Source: Alphaproteobacteria bacterium (lineage in GTDB: Bacteria; Pseudomonadota; Alphaproteobacteria; JAAEOK01). From it: DNA of 64,000 bases. Location: positions 62,001 to 126,000 of the forward strand of contig JAAEOK010000085.1 of assembly GCA_024244705.1 (NCBI GenBank). Reading direction: 5' to 3'. A program made the translations under genes and the position numbers. Below, in pieces: positions 7,601 through 17,210 of the stretch; within the stretch, counting starts at the first letter, position 1; each line of letters starts with the position of its first letter. The notes under the pieces were generated by a model. That model searched no databases and was not told the origin of the DNA. It saw only the letters and a list, made by a program, of their open reading frames with translations.

Positions 7601-8947
7601 ATGAGCCACAATCCGACCCTGCCACCGGCGCTCCAGCGCCTCGTCGACGACTATCTGTGGGACGTCGACATCGCCGCCATGCCATGGTGGAAGTATTGGT
7701 CGGTCAAGGTCGTGCGCATCCTCTACGCCATCGTCCGCGACATCCTCGAGGGCCAGCTGTCCCTGCGTGCCATGGGTCTCGTCTATACGACGTTGCTGTC
7801 CATGGTGCCGCTCCTGGCAATCAGTTTCTCGGTCCTCAAGGCGTTCGGGGTGCACAACCAGATCGAGCCGATGCTGATGAACCTGCTCGCTCCGCTCGGC
7901 GAGAAGGGGACGGAGATCGCGCAACAGATCGTCGAATTCGTCGACAACGTGCAGGTCGGCGTGCTCGGCTTCGTCGGGTTGGTGTTCCTGTTCTATACGG
8001 TCGTATCGCTGATGCGGAAGATCGAGCGTGCCTTCAATTACGTCTGGCACATCGGCATCGAACGCTCCTTGGCCCAGCGCTTCCGCGATTATATCAGCGT
8101 CCTGATGATCGGACCGGTGCTGGTGTTTTCCTCGATCGGCATCACCGCTTCGGTGGTGTCGGCGCCGGTGGTCGAAAAGTACGTGCCGCACGAGGTGTCG
8201 GAGGGTTTGATCGCGGTGAGCGGTCTCGTCGTGCCCTATTTGATGATCATGGCGGCCTTCACATTCATCTACTTCTACATGCCGAATACCAAGGTCCGGC
8301 TGCGCTCGGCGTTCCTGGGCGGGGTCATCGCCGGCGTCCTGTGGAACACGGTCGGGTGGGGCTTCACATCTTTTGTCGTCGGCACGGCGAAATACGCCGC
8401 CATCTATTCGACCTTCGCGACCCTGGTCCTGTTCATGATCTGGATCTATCTCGGCTGGCTGATCCTTCTGATCGGCGCCTGTATCGCCTTTTACGACCAG
8501 TATCCGGAATACCTGCGCACCAGCGGCGACGGCGGTATCAGCAGCCGCATCAAGGAAAAACTCGCTCTGCTGACCGCGTTTTTTGTTACCGAAAATTACT
8601 ACAGCGGCGAGCCGGGGTGGAGCATCGACGGGTTGGCGCGGCGTATCGGCGTGCCGTCGAGCGTCCTCGAGCCGATTGCCGCACGCCTGGTGGCTTGCCA
8701 TTTGCTGGCGCGGACCGATGACAGCCCGCCGCTCTTCATGCCGGCCCATCCGCCGGAAAAGACCACGGTCGCGGAGATCATTGAGGCGGTGAGATCGGCT
8801 GATGAATCCGAACTGACGCCGGAGCGCCTGCCCGCGGCGGCGCCGGTCGAACGCGCGCTCGCCGGATTCGACAAGGCGCTGACCGAGGAACTTCAATCGG
8901 TGACCTTGAAGAGCCTGGTCGTGGATACCACGTCCGCCGCCCAATAA
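7601..8947 (+). CDS. YihY/BrkB-family inner-membrane protein
   Basis: A 448-residue integral membrane protein of the YihY/UPF0761 family. It has six hydrophobic segments between about residues 50 and 310, including the conserved LRAMGLVYTTLLSMVPLLAISFSVLKAFG, VGLVFLFYTVVSLMRKIERAFNYVWHI and IWIYLGWLILLIGACIAFYDQ. A C-terminal soluble part of about 130 residues (from residue 315) contains a winged-helix-like region (WSIDGLARRIGVPSSVLEPIAARLVACHLL). The family's transport role is unsettled. The gene stands alone after a gap of about 110 bp. Confidence 0.85.
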   Translation: MSHNPTLPPALQRLVDDYLWDVDIAAMPWWKYWSVKVVRILYAIVRDILEGQLSLRAMGLVYTTLLSMVPLLAISFSVLKAFGVHNQIEPMLMNLLAPLGEKGTEIAQQIVEFVDNVQVGVLGFVGLVFLFYTVVSLMRKIERAFNYVWHIGIERSLAQRFRDYISVLMIGPVLVFSSIGITASVVSAPVVEKYVPHEVSEGLIAVSGLVVPYLMIMAAFTFIYFYMPNTKVRLRSAFLGGVIAGVLWNTVGWGFTSFVVGTAKYAAIYSTFATLVLFMIWIYLGWLILLIGACIAFYDQYPEYLRTSGDGGISSRIKEKLALLTAFFVTENYYSGEPGWSIDGLARRIGVPSSVLEPIAARLVACHLLARTDDSPPLFMPAHPPEKTTVAEIIEAVRSADESELTPERLPAAAPVERALAGFDKALTEELQSVTLKSLVVDTTSAAQ

Positions 8948-9015
8948 TTCGGGCCGGCCATTCTTGTTGGCGACCCTGTCGACAGCGAACGGATATCGAA
9001 ACGGGAGAGACAATT

Positions 9016-9381
9016 ATGGCAGACACCGATCGTCACGCCCGCGGCCTCGCGGTGATGGAAAAGCTGTTCGGCAGCGCGCCGGTACCGAATGAGGCCAACG
9101 CCGAAATGCTCGGCGTTACCATCGAGCACCTGTTCGGCGATATTTGGACCCGGCCCGGCCTCGACCATCGCGACCGCGAGCTGATCACCGTTTCGGTCAT
9201 CGCTGCCCTTGGCTTCGAACGCCAGCTGCGCGTCCACGTCAGAGGCGCACTCAATGCCGGCGTCACCCGCGACGAGATCAAGGAGTTGATGCTCCACGTC
9301 GCCCACTACGCGGGCTGGCCGTCCGGCTTCAATGGGATTTCCGTTGCCCGTGAAGTGTTCGAAGAAATCGACGCCGCGTGA
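9016..9381 (+). CDS. Carboxymuconolactone decarboxylase-family protein
   Basis: A 121-residue all-helical AhpD-like protein. Seen segments are LDHRDRELITVSVIAALGFERQLRVHVRGALNAGVTRDEIKELMLHVAHYAGWP, the conserved core of the CMD family. The gamma-carboxymuconolactone decarboxylase subgroup lacks the CxxC peroxidase motif, as this protein does. A GGGAGAGAC ribosome site precedes ATG 9016. No aromatic-degradation genes are adjacent, so the substrate is unknown. Confidence 0.85.
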   Translation: MADTDRHARGLAVMEKLFGSAPVPNEANAEMLGVTIEHLFGDIWTRPGLDHRDRELITVSVIAALGFERQLRVHVRGALNAGVTRDEIKELMLHVAHYAGWPSGFNGISVAREVFEEIDAA

Positions 9382-9396
9382 TCGATCCTCCTATCG

Positions 9397-10276
9397 TCAT
9401 CCCTCGCGGCCGCCGACTATGATTTGGCGCAACAGGCGCCGGGTTCGCGGATAGTCGTCGAAGTCGTAAGGGTAGGGGGTGTGCATACAGGTCCGATTAT
9501 CGAACACGATCAGGTCGCCCGGCGCCCATCGATGTTTGTAGACGAGCTCGGGCATCGTGGCTTCCGCGACCGCCTGCATCACGAGTTCCATTCCTTGGGC
9601 GAAGTCCATGCCGGGAATCGACTTGATCATGGCATGCGAGACATAGAGATGCCGCGCGCCGGTCGCCGGATGAACCTGAACGGCGTCGTCGGATTGTATC
9701 CCGGTTTTGCGCCCGCAGCGCGGCCCCTTGGGCCGGCACCGTGCTGTCCCGATAGCCGGCGACGCGGTCATTGAAGGTATTGAAACTATGGATCAATTTG
9801 AGGTCGTCCATGCGGCGCTTCAGGGACTCTGACAATGCCTGATAGCCTGAAACGGACGATGCGAATCCGGTTTCGCCCCCACCGTCGGGCATGTCGCTTT
9901 CGAGGCAATAGAGCAAGCTGTAACCCGGCGGCCGCGATGAGCCCGGGCTGTCGGTGTGCCATTCGACGCCGCCGCGGTTGAGATAGGTTGCGACCGCACC
10001 GTCTTCGATGACATTGCCCACAGCGATAATCTCGGGGAACCCAGGCAGGCTGTATTGCGGCCGATAGGGCGGCAGCGGCACGCCGAGCGCGTCCCCCAAC
10101 CTCATCAGCGCCGGGGGCGGCATGTCCTGTTTCCGCAACAGAACACAGGCGTGGTGATGGGCAGCGTCGCGTACGGTTTCGACGGCCTGTTTCGAAAACC
10201 CTTCACCGAGATCGAGATCCCGGATTTCGACCCCGACGGCGTCATGCAGGGGCCTTCGTTCCACCTCTATCTTCAC
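9397..10276 (-). pseudogene. TauD/TfdA-family dioxygenase broken by a frameshift
   Basis: An Fe(II)/2-oxoglutarate-dependent dioxygenase split over two frames. The N-terminal part, from a GTG near 10276 (VKIEVERRPLHDAVGVEI), includes the metal motif EWHTD and runs to about GYRDSTVPAQG. The C-terminal part, in another frame, runs from about DDAVQVHPATGARHLYVS to VFDNRTCMHTPYPYDFDDYPRTRRLLRQ, supplying the distal metal His and the 2-oxoglutarate-binding Arg. The shift lies near 9715-9755 in a G/C-rich run. All catalytic residues survive, so this is either a recent loss or a sequencing indel. Confidence 0.75.
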
Positions 10277-10344
10277 CGCCCGCGGTCTCCGGAAATACTT
10301 GCTGAAAGGATCCTCCACATGGCCCGGGTCGAGATGTCCTCGAA

Positions 10345-11547
10345 CTACGAAACCCGAGCCGCGGATCGGCAATCGGCCTTCCCGGCGGCAACGAGCTCCT
10401 CGAACGTCGCGAGATAACGATCGATCATGTCTTCTACTCGATGGTGTTCGACGACATGCGCGCGGGCGGCGGCGCCAATGCGGCCGCACATTTCCGGGTC
10501 ACGGGCGGCGGAGACCAGTACGGCGGCGAGTGTCGCGGCGTCGCCACGGGGAAAAAGCAGGCCGCTGACACCCTCTTGGACGACCTCACGGGAGGCGAGA
10601 ATATCGCTCGCCACGAGCACTTTCGCGGAGGCCATCGTTTCCAGATAGACACGGCTTAGCGACTCGATTTCCGACGGCATCGCCACCGTATCGGAGATCC
10701 CGATGTAGTCGGGAACTTCAGCGTAAGGAATCATACCGGTGAAACGGAAATGCTCCGAAATACCGGCGTTATCGACGGCGCTCTTGACTCCGGCCAGCGA
10801 CGGACCGCCGCCGACGATGAGAAAGAGCAGGCGAGGTTCTTGCTCGACGGCGATCTTGGCGGCCGCGACGAGGTCCTCGACCCGTTTTACCGCTTTCATG
10901 TTCGAAACATGGGAGACGACGAAGCGACCGGGTGGGATCGCCAATCTTTCCAACACCGCCTTGTCCCCTCGGCCAGGGCGAAACCGGTCGACGTCGATGC
11001 CGTTCCAGATCGTGCGAACGCCCCTGAAACCGGCTTGGCGGAGACGCGCCGCGGAATGGTGGGACGGAACTATGGCGACGTCCATGGCGCGGAAATCTTC
11101 CAAATACTCCTCGGTCAGGGACGGCGGATAGTGGCCGGCGAGCATCCTATAGATGGACCCATGATGGATGATCAAAGTAGGGATGGCGTGGCGGCGCGCG
11201 AAGGCGGGCACGTCAAGCGCGAAGGAGCTGCGGCCGACGAAGATTGCATCCGGCCGATCGTTGGCGACCAACCGCTTCAGGCGGGCTAGGACGTGGCGGC
11301 GCTGGTTGCGATAATTGTCATTTCTGGGCACCAGGGCATCCGCTTCGAAGGCGTCGGTTGGGAAAGTGACGAATCGGACCCCCGGTGCGGCGCTTTGATA
11401 GGCGGCAGGCGGGTCGCCGACGGGGAGCGGGACGATTGCCGTTACTGACCAACCGCGCGTCACCATGCCCTTGAGAATTTCGTGGTTGCACAGCCCGCCG
11501 CCACCGATTTGAAGCGGCGGCAGATAACCGAGGAAGGCAATGTTCAT
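10345..11547 (-). CDS. Family 4 glycosyltransferase
   Basis: A 400-residue GT-B glycosyltransferase. ATG 11547 gives the typical start MNIAFLGYLPPLQIGGGGLCNHEILKGM, a Rossmann strand followed by a glycine-rich loop. The C-terminal lobe has VSHVSNMKAVKRVEDLV, the donor-binding stretch FTGMIPYAEVPDYIGISDTVAMPSEIESLSRVYLETMASAKVLVAS, and EGVSGLLFPRGD, the GT4 pattern with the E-x7-E-like motif. The likely role is sugar transfer in surface polysaccharide or glycolipid. No partner glycan genes are nearby, so the acceptor is unknown. Confidence 0.85.
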   Translation of the reverse strand: MNIAFLGYLPPLQIGGGGLCNHEILKGMVTRGWSVTAIVPLPVGDPPAAYQSAAPGVRFVTFPTDAFEADALVPRNDNYRNQRRHVLARLKRLVANDRPDAIFVGRSSFALDVPAFARRHAIPTLIIHHGSIYRMLAGHYPPSLTEEYLEDFRAMDVAIVPSHHSAARLRQAGFRGVRTIWNGIDVDRFRPGRGDKAVLERLAIPPGRFVVSHVSNMKAVKRVEDLVAAAKIAVEQEPRLLFLIVGGGPSLAGVKSAVDNAGISEHFRFTGMIPYAEVPDYIGISDTVAMPSEIESLSRVYLETMASAKVLVASDILASREVVQEGVSGLLFPRGDAATLAAVLVSAARDPEMCGRIGAAARAHVVEHHRVEDMIDRYLATFEELVAAGKADCRSAARVS

Positions 11548-11689
11548 AGAGCGTCCAATCCGCCGACCGCCAAACTTCCGTAACAGCGCCGAATTATGGC
11601 GATGATATCTGCCGAAATCCATAAGAGCACTGGACCGATTCGGCGTGCGCTCGGCCTGGGCAGCGACGGCGTTGCCGTGACGGCCCCGC

Positions 11690-14458
11690 CTATTCGGCCG
11701 CGCCGCGGTCTTCGAGCTTATCGACGCGGGCGGCGCAGAACTTGAACTCGGGGATCTTGCCGAACGGGTCGAGCTGAGGGTTGGTCAGCATATTGGCCGG
11801 TGCCTCGGCGTAGCAGAAGGGGATGAATACCATCCCCGGCGGCACCGCCATTTCGGCCCTGGCGCCGAGCACGATGTCGCCGCGCCGGGTCGCCACGCGG
11901 ACGCGCTCACCCGGCCGGATACCCATCCGTTCGAGGTCGGTCGGCGAGAAGCTCGCTATCGCCTCTGGCTCCAACGTGTCGAGCACCTCGGAGCGCCGCG
12001 TCATGGCGCCGGTATGCCAATGCTCGAGGCGGCGGCCGGTGGTCAAGATCATCGGGAAGTCATGGTCCGGCAATTCGTTCGGTGACGTCACCGCGGCCGG
12101 GGTGAATTTGCCGCGTCCGGACGCGGTCGGATAGGCGTCGCCGAAGACAATGTCCTGGCCCGGTTGATCCGGCGCCGCACAGGGATAGGTCACGGACGAT
12201 TCGCGGTCGACCCGGTCCCACGAGATGTTGTCGAGCGATGGCATCACGGTAGCCATCTCCGCGAAGGCATCACGGGGGTGGCTGTAATTCCAGTCGAGGC
12301 CGATGCGGCGCGCGATCTCCTGGATGATCCACCAATCCTGGCGCGCATCACCGGGCAGATTCAGGGCGCTGCGGCCCATCTGCACTTGGCGGTTGGTATT
12401 GGTGACGGTACCGTCTTTTTCAGGCCATGCGGAGGCCGGCAGGACGACGTCGGCATACATCGCGGTCTCGGTCAGGAACAGATCCTGGACGACGAGATGA
12501 TCGAGCATCGCCATCGCCTCGCGGGCGTGGTTGAGGTCGGGGTCCGACATCGCCGGGTTTTCGCCCATGATGTACATGCCCTTTATCTGTCCGGCATGGG
12601 CCGCGTTTATGATTTCGACCGCGGTCAGGCCGCGCTTGGGGTCGAGTTCGGCTTCCCAGGCCTGCTCGAAGCGTTTGCGGGCAGCCTCGTGCTCAACGCT
12701 CTGATAGTCGGGATAGACCATCGGGATCAAACCGGCGTCGGAAGCGCCTTGGACGTTGTTCTGGCCACGCAGCGGATGAAGCCCGGTCCCGGGCCGTCCG
12801 ACATGGCCGCAGAGCAGCGCCAAGGCGATCAGGCTGCGCGCGTTGTCGGTGCCGTGGGTGGACTGCGAGATACCCATGCCCCAGAATATGATCGCGCGCT
12901 CGGCGCGGGCATAGACGCGGGCGACGGTGCGCAGCGTATCGGCATCGATGCCGCAAATCTCCGCCATCGTTTCCGGCGTGAACGCGCCGATATGCGCCTT
13001 GAGCCCCTCGAACCCCTCGGTCATTGCCTCGACGTATTGCTGGTCGTAGAGTTCCTCCTCGATGATCACGTTGATCATCGCATTGAGAAGGGCGACGTCG
13101 TTGCCCGCGTTGAATTGAAGCATGTGGGTGGCATGGCGTTTCAGAGCCTGACCGCGCGGGTCTATGACGATCAGCGTCTTGCCCTTCCTGGCCTCGTTCT
13201 TGAAGAAAGTCGCCGCCACCGGGTGGTTGTTGGTCGGGTTGGCGCCGATGACGATGATGACGTCCGCGTCTTCGGCCGCCATGAACGGCGCGGTAACCGC
13301 GCCCGAGCCGATATTCTCCATCAGCGCCGCCACCGATGACGCGTGGCACAGCCGGGTGCAGTGATCGACATTGTTGCTGCCGAAGCCGGTACGGACCAGC
13401 TTCTGGAATAGGTAGGCCTCTTCGTTGGAGCATTTGGCCGAGCCGAAGCCGGCGAGTGCCTTGGGCCCGTCGCGGTCGCGAATCTTGACCAGGCCGGCGG
13501 CCGCAATGTCCAATGCTTCGTCCCACGATGCCTCGCGGAAATGGGTCCACGGGTTGGCCGGATCGATATAGATGTCGGCCGATTTGGGCGCGTCCTCGCG
13601 GCGCACCATCGGCACCTTCAAACGATCGGCATGGCCGACATAGTCGAAACCGAAGCGCCCCTTGACGCAGAGCCTGTTGTGATTGGACGGGCCGTCCCGG
13701 CCCTGTACGGCGACGATATCATCGCCGTCGATCTGATAGGTAATCTGGCAACCGACGCCACAATAGGGGCAGACGCTCTCGACCTCGCGAAGTTCGCGAT
13801 CGATATAGACACCCTTCTCATCGAGCAGCTTGGATTCCATCAGTGCGCCAGTCGGGCAGGCTTGGACGCATTCGCCGCAGGCGACGCAGGTGCTGTCACC
13901 CATCGGGTCGTTGAAGTCGAACACGATCTTGCTGTGGGCGCCGCGGCCGGCCATGCCGATGACGTCGTTGACCTGGACCTCGCGGCAGGCCCGGACACAC
14001 AAATTGCAATGAATGCAGGCATCGAGGTTGACCGCCATCGCGGGGTGGCTGACGTCCGGCGCCGGCGAATCGTCGCGCGGGAAACGGCTCGTCGCGACGC
14101 CCATGGAGTCCGCCCAGTGCCAGAACTTGGAATCCGGATCGTGGGCGGTGGCACGCTCGGGCTGATCCGCGATCAGCAATTCCATCACCATATCACGCGA
14201 TTTCTTGGCCCGGTCGGAGACCGAACTGACCTGCATCCCCGGCGTCGGCTTGCGGATGCACGACGCCGCCAGCACGCGCTCGCCGTCGATTTCGACCATG
14301 CAGGCGCGACAGTTGCCGTCGGGCCGGTAGCCCGGTTCCGGTGCATAGCAGAGATGGGGAATCTCGGTACCGAGCCGGTTGGCCACCTGCCAGATGGTTT
14401 CGCCGGCCTGAGCCTCGACCTCCGCCCCGTTCAGCGTGAAGGCGATCGGCTCGCTCAT
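11690..14458 (-). CDS. fdhA: NAD-type formate dehydrogenase, alpha (W/Mo bis-MGD) subunit
   Basis: A catalytic subunit of 922 residues. The N-terminus has a 2Fe-2S ferredoxin domain (HLC37, GNC50-RAC53, SC67). A double 4Fe-4S domain follows (HCNLCVRACREVQ; CVACGECVQACPTGAL), then the molybdopterin 4Fe-4S motif VCPYCGVGC and the active-site region DHCTRLCHASSV, where Cys replaces selenocysteine as metal ligand. The C-terminus is a molydopterin dinucleotide-binding domain (LTTGRRLEHWHTGAMTRRS). ATG 14458 overlaps the fdhB stop as ATGA; longer in-frame starts would run back into fdhB. Its pairing with a NuoE-NuoF fusion matches the tungsten enzyme FDH1 of Methylorubrum extorquens, and a tungstate importer lies in the same region. 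Confidence 0.93.
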   Translation of the reverse strand: MSEPIAFTLNGAEVEAQAGETIWQVANRLGTEIPHLCYAPEPGYRPDGNCRACMVEIDGERVLAASCIRKPTPGMQVSSVSDRAKKSRDMVMELLIADQPERATAHDPDSKFWHWADSMGVATSRFPRDDSPAPDVSHPAMAVNLDACIHCNLCVRACREVQVNDVIGMAGRGAHSKIVFDFNDPMGDSTCVACGECVQACPTGALMESKLLDEKGVYIDRELREVESVCPYCGVGCQITYQIDGDDIVAVQGRDGPSNHNRLCVKGRFGFDYVGHADRLKVPMVRREDAPKSADIYIDPANPWTHFREASWDEALDIAAAGLVKIRDRDGPKALAGFGSAKCSNEEAYLFQKLVRTGFGSNNVDHCTRLCHASSVAALMENIGSGAVTAPFMAAEDADVIIVIGANPTNNHPVAATFFKNEARKGKTLIVIDPRGQALKRHATHMLQFNAGNDVALLNAMINVIIEEELYDQQYVEAMTEGFEGLKAHIGAFTPETMAEICGIDADTLRTVARVYARAERAIIFWGMGISQSTHGTDNARSLIALALLCGHVGRPGTGLHPLRGQNNVQGASDAGLIPMVYPDYQSVEHEAARKRFEQAWEAELDPKRGLTAVEIINAAHAGQIKGMYIMGENPAMSDPDLNHAREAMAMLDHLVVQDLFLTETAMYADVVLPASAWPEKDGTVTNTNRQVQMGRSALNLPGDARQDWWIIQEIARRIGLDWNYSHPRDAFAEMATVMPSLDNISWDRVDRESSVTYPCAAPDQPGQDIVFGDAYPTASGRGKFTPAAVTSPNELPDHDFPMILTTGRRLEHWHTGAMTRRSEVLDTLEPEAIASFSPTDLERMGIRPGERVRVATRRGDIVLGARAEMAVPPGMVFIPFCYAEAPANMLTNPQLDPFGKIPEFKFCAARVDKLEDRGAAE

Positions 14459-16161
14459 TTCAGATCCTCGGGAAAATGCTTCAATACGCACATTAGCGGA
14501 TTGGACGCGGCCTGTCCGAGACCGCAGATCGACGCGTCGGCCATGGCGCCGCTGAGTTCCTCCAGCAACGGCGCATCCCAGGTCTGCTGCGACATCAATC
14601 GTACCGCCTTTTCGGTGCCGACGCGGCACGGCGTGCACTGGCCGCAGCTCTCGTCCTCGAAGAACCGCATCAGGTTGAGCGCCGCGGCCTTCGCGCTATC
14701 TTGATCGGAGAGCACGATCACCGCCGCCGAGCCGATGAGGCAGCCGTGCGGCTCGAGGGTGCCGAAATCGAGCGGGATGTCATCCATCGACGCCGGCAGA
14801 ATGCCACCCGAGGCGCCGCCGGGAAGATAGCCCATGAAGGTGTGGCCATCGGCTATCCCGCCGCAGAACTCGTCGATCAGCTCGCGGACTGTGACACCCG
14901 CCGGGGCGAGCTTGACCCCCGGCTCCTTGACCCGGCCGGAGACTGAGAAGCTGCGCAGGCCCTGGCGGCCGTTGCGGCCCTCTCCGGTGAGCCAGTCGGC
15001 GCCTTTCTCGACGATATCGCGGACCCAGAACAGAGTCTCGACGTTGTGAATGAGGGTCGGTTGCCCAAACAGGCCGACCTGGGACGGGTAGGGCGGCTTG
15101 TGGCGCGGCAGCCCTCTTTTGCCCTCGATGCTCTCGAGCATCGCCGATTCCTCGCCGCAAATATAGGCGCCGGCGCCGCGGCGGAGGTGGAGCTTGGTAT
15201 GGGGTGACAGGCCGGCCGCCTCGACGCGCTCGATTTCCTCCAGCAACACTTCGCGCACGCCGGGGTATTCGTCGCGCAGGTAGACATAAACGTCCGCGGC
15301 TTCCACTGCCCAGGCGCCGATCAGGGTCCCCTCCAGAAACCGGTGGGGATCGGTCTCCATGTAGTAGCGGTCCTTGAATGTGCCGGGCTCACCCTCGTCG
15401 GCATTGACCGCCATCAACCGCGGCGCCGGCTCTTTGCGCACGAGTTCCCATTTCATGCCGGCCGGAAATCCGGCCCCGCCGAGCCCGCGCAGGCCCGAAT
15501 CCTTCAAGATTTCGATCAACGCCGTGGCTTCGCGGGCACCATCGAGGCAGTCGTGGAGCAAGCTATAACCACCATCCGCACGATAGTCGTCGAACGACTC
15601 GTGGGGCGGGATCTCGGGATGGGTGTCGCCGTCCTCGACCGCCGCCACGATGCTGTCGAGGTTGGCTTGGTCGACATGGCGGTGGCCGATTTCGGCCGTC
15701 GGCGCCTTTTCGCAACGACCCATACACGGCGCCCTTACCACGCGCACCGGCCGGTCCGCGAACCGCGCGGCAAGCAACCCGATCAACTCCTGGGCGCCCA
15801 TCATCTCGCAGGTCAGGCTGTCGCAGACCCTGATCGTCAATTCCGCCACCGGACCGTCGTCGAGCACGACGTCGAAGTGGGCGTAGAATGTTGCGACTTC
15901 AAAGACCTCGGTCAGCGGCACGTTCATTTCGTGGGCCAAAGCGACCAGGTGGGGAGCCGAAAGACGGCGGTGGCGGTCCTGGATCAGGTGCAAATGCTCG
16001 ATCAAGAGATCGCGCCGCCGCGAGCGGTCGCCGAGCAGATCTTGGACCTCGGCAAGGGCCGCCAAATCGAGTTGCCGGCCCTTGGTATAGGGCAGCGCGT
16101 GACGCCGTCCGGCGCCCGGGTGAGGGCGTGTCGTCCCGATCGAATCTGCATCCGATACCAT
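14455..16161 (-). CDS. fdhB: Formate dehydrogenase beta subunit, NuoE-NuoF fusion
   Basis: A 568-residue diaphorase subunit. Residues about 35-185 are NuoE-like (thioredoxin-fold 2Fe-2S domain; VCDSLTC and APCMGRCEKAP supply the cluster cysteines). Residues about 215-560 are NuoF-like: FMN/NADH site SGLRGLGGAGFPAGMKW, NADEGEPGTFKDR, GAYICGEESAM, and the 4Fe-4S ligands SCGQCTPCRVGT plus a later Cys. It passes electrons between formate oxidation in FdhA and NAD, or the reverse for CO2 reduction. GGGGGAG precedes ATG 16161. The fused form distinguishes it from FdsG/FdsB enzymes, where these are separate genes. Confidence 0.93.
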   Translation of the reverse strand: MVSDADSIGTTRPHPGAGRRHALPYTKGRQLDLAALAEVQDLLGDRSRRRDLLIEHLHLIQDRHRRLSAPHLVALAHEMNVPLTEVFEVATFYAHFDVVLDDGPVAELTIRVCDSLTCEMMGAQELIGLLAARFADRPVRVVRAPCMGRCEKAPTAEIGHRHVDQANLDSIVAAVEDGDTHPEIPPHESFDDYRADGGYSLLHDCLDGAREATALIEILKDSGLRGLGGAGFPAGMKWELVRKEPAPRLMAVNADEGEPGTFKDRYYMETDPHRFLEGTLIGAWAVEAADVYVYLRDEYPGVREVLLEEIERVEAAGLSPHTKLHLRRGAGAYICGEESAMLESIEGKRGLPRHKPPYPSQVGLFGQPTLIHNVETLFWVRDIVEKGADWLTGEGRNGRQGLRSFSVSGRVKEPGVKLAPAGVTVRELIDEFCGGIADGHTFMGYLPGGASGGILPASMDDIPLDFGTLEPHGCLIGSAAVIVLSDQDSAKAAALNLMRFFEDESCGQCTPCRVGTEKAVRLMSQQTWDAPLLEELSGAMADASICGLGQAASNPLMCVLKHFPEDLK

Positions 16162-16228
16162 CCTGTCGCTCCCCCAATTTTTGGCGAATTTAGAGAGGTT
16201 CGCGGCTCATTGATAGTGCTTTGGGCAA

Positions 16229-16549
16229 CTAATTTTCATCTTCGTCAACATTGGCCGGATCGACCACGATCAAGCTGATATGGGCGATATTGATCACCAC
16301 CTTGCCGGCGTTTTCGAAGTTGACGGTGACCCGGTCGCCGATCGCCGATTGGACCTGGCCCAGGCCCCATTCGGTCTCGGTGGGATGGCGCACGTAGGCT
16401 CCGGGTGTCAATTCGGTATACAAAATCGCTGCCGCCGCCCCGTATTCATTCAACGTTATCGATTGGTGGTAAAGATAATCGGTTCGTGCAACAAGGAAAG
16501 AACAGGTCGCCAAGGCGGCAGATATTATCGAATATCGGACAAATGCCAT
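16229..16549 (-). CDS. DUF3553 protein with N-terminal hydrophobic segment
   Basis: A 106-residue protein with a DUF3553 domain (ELTPGAYVRHPTETEWGLGQVQSAIGDRVTVNFENAGKVV), a small SH3-like fold common in alphaproteobacteria. The N-terminus (VRYSIISAALATCSFLVA) looks like a membrane anchor or signal. The ATG at 16549 overlaps the ATG of chpT on the other strand (shared CATG); ATGs at 16564 and 16570 are also in frame. Its function is unknown, but divergence from chpT implies shared control. Confidence 0.75.
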   Translation of the reverse strand: MAFVRYSIISAALATCSFLVARTDYLYHQSITLNEYGAAAAILYTELTPGAYVRHPTETEWGLGQVQSAIGDRVTVNFENAGKVVINIAHISLIVVDPANVDEDEN

Positions 16550-17198
16550 GACCCCTCCGACCATCGACATTCGTATCGTCCAACTGCTTTTCTCTCGCGT
16601 GTGTCACGACCTCGCCGGTCCGATCGGCGCGGTCAACAATGGAATGGAATTGGTCTCCGAAATGCCCAGCGGCGACGATGCGGAAGCCCTCACGTTGATC
16701 GGCCAAAGCGCCCGTCAGGCCGCCGCGGAGTTGGAGTTCGCCCGTCTCGCCTTCGGTTTTGGCGGCGGCTCGGCGGGCACCTATCTCGCCGATGCGGAGC
16801 GGCTGTGCAAGGCGTTGTTCACCACCGAACGGGTTCGCGTCGCCTGGCAGGCAAACTTGGGCGACAGCGATTTGCCGAAAGATGTGGCGAAACTATTGGT
16901 CAATTTGGCGTTGGCCGGTCAGCAGGCGCTGCGCGGCCGGGGATCGCTTTCGATCAGCGTCGGCGAAGGCGACACCGGCATCGACATCTCGATTAGGGCG
17001 GAGGGCCCCGGCGCGGTGCTGCGGCCGGAATATCGGGAGACCTTGAGCGGATTTGCCAACCTACCCAACATGACGCCGGCGGCGGCGCAGGGCTATTATG
17101 CTTTCGGTCTGGCCCAGTTCGCTGGCGGTGCGATTACGATCGATGAATCGGAACCGGATCGCGTAGTGCTGCTGACGACCGCCCACATACGGCATTAA
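16548..17198 (+). CDS. chpT: Histidine phosphotransferase ChpT
   Basis: ChpT relays phosphate from CckA to CtrA and CpdR in the alphaproteobacterial cell-cycle circuit. The 216-residue protein begins like a DHp helix with the phospho-accepting His20 in FSRVCHDLAGPIGAVNNGMELV. A degenerate ATPase-like C-terminal domain follows (LPKDVAKLLVNLALAGQQAL...GYYAFGLAQFAGGAI). The family differs from kinases by lacking ATP-binding motifs, as here. It is convergent with ctrA. Confidence 0.92.
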   Translation: MTPPTIDIRIVQLLFSRVCHDLAGPIGAVNNGMELVSEMPSGDDAEALTLIGQSARQAAAELEFARLAFGFGGGSAGTYLADAERLCKALFTTERVRVAWQANLGDSDLPKDVAKLLVNLALAGQQALRGRGSLSISVGEGDTGIDISIRAEGPGAVLRPEYRETLSGFANLPNMTPAAAQGYYAFGLAQFAGGAITIDESEPDRVVLLTTAHIRH

Positions 17199-17210
17199 CG
17201 GCAAAAAGAA

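Noticed and set aside
14459-14638. N-terminal extension of the formate dehydrogenase alpha subunit to 982 residues
   Set aside because: The extra 60 residues lie inside fdhB in another frame and are Arg/Gly-rich shadow sequence. ATG 14458 overlaps the fdhB stop as ATGA and matches the family N-terminus.
16547-16550. Overlapping ATGs of DUF3553 and chpT as another copy of the transposon gene-pair arrangement
   Set aside because: The CATG overlap looks the same, but the proteins are unrelated, and the DUF3553 gene has alternative starts at 16564 and 16570.
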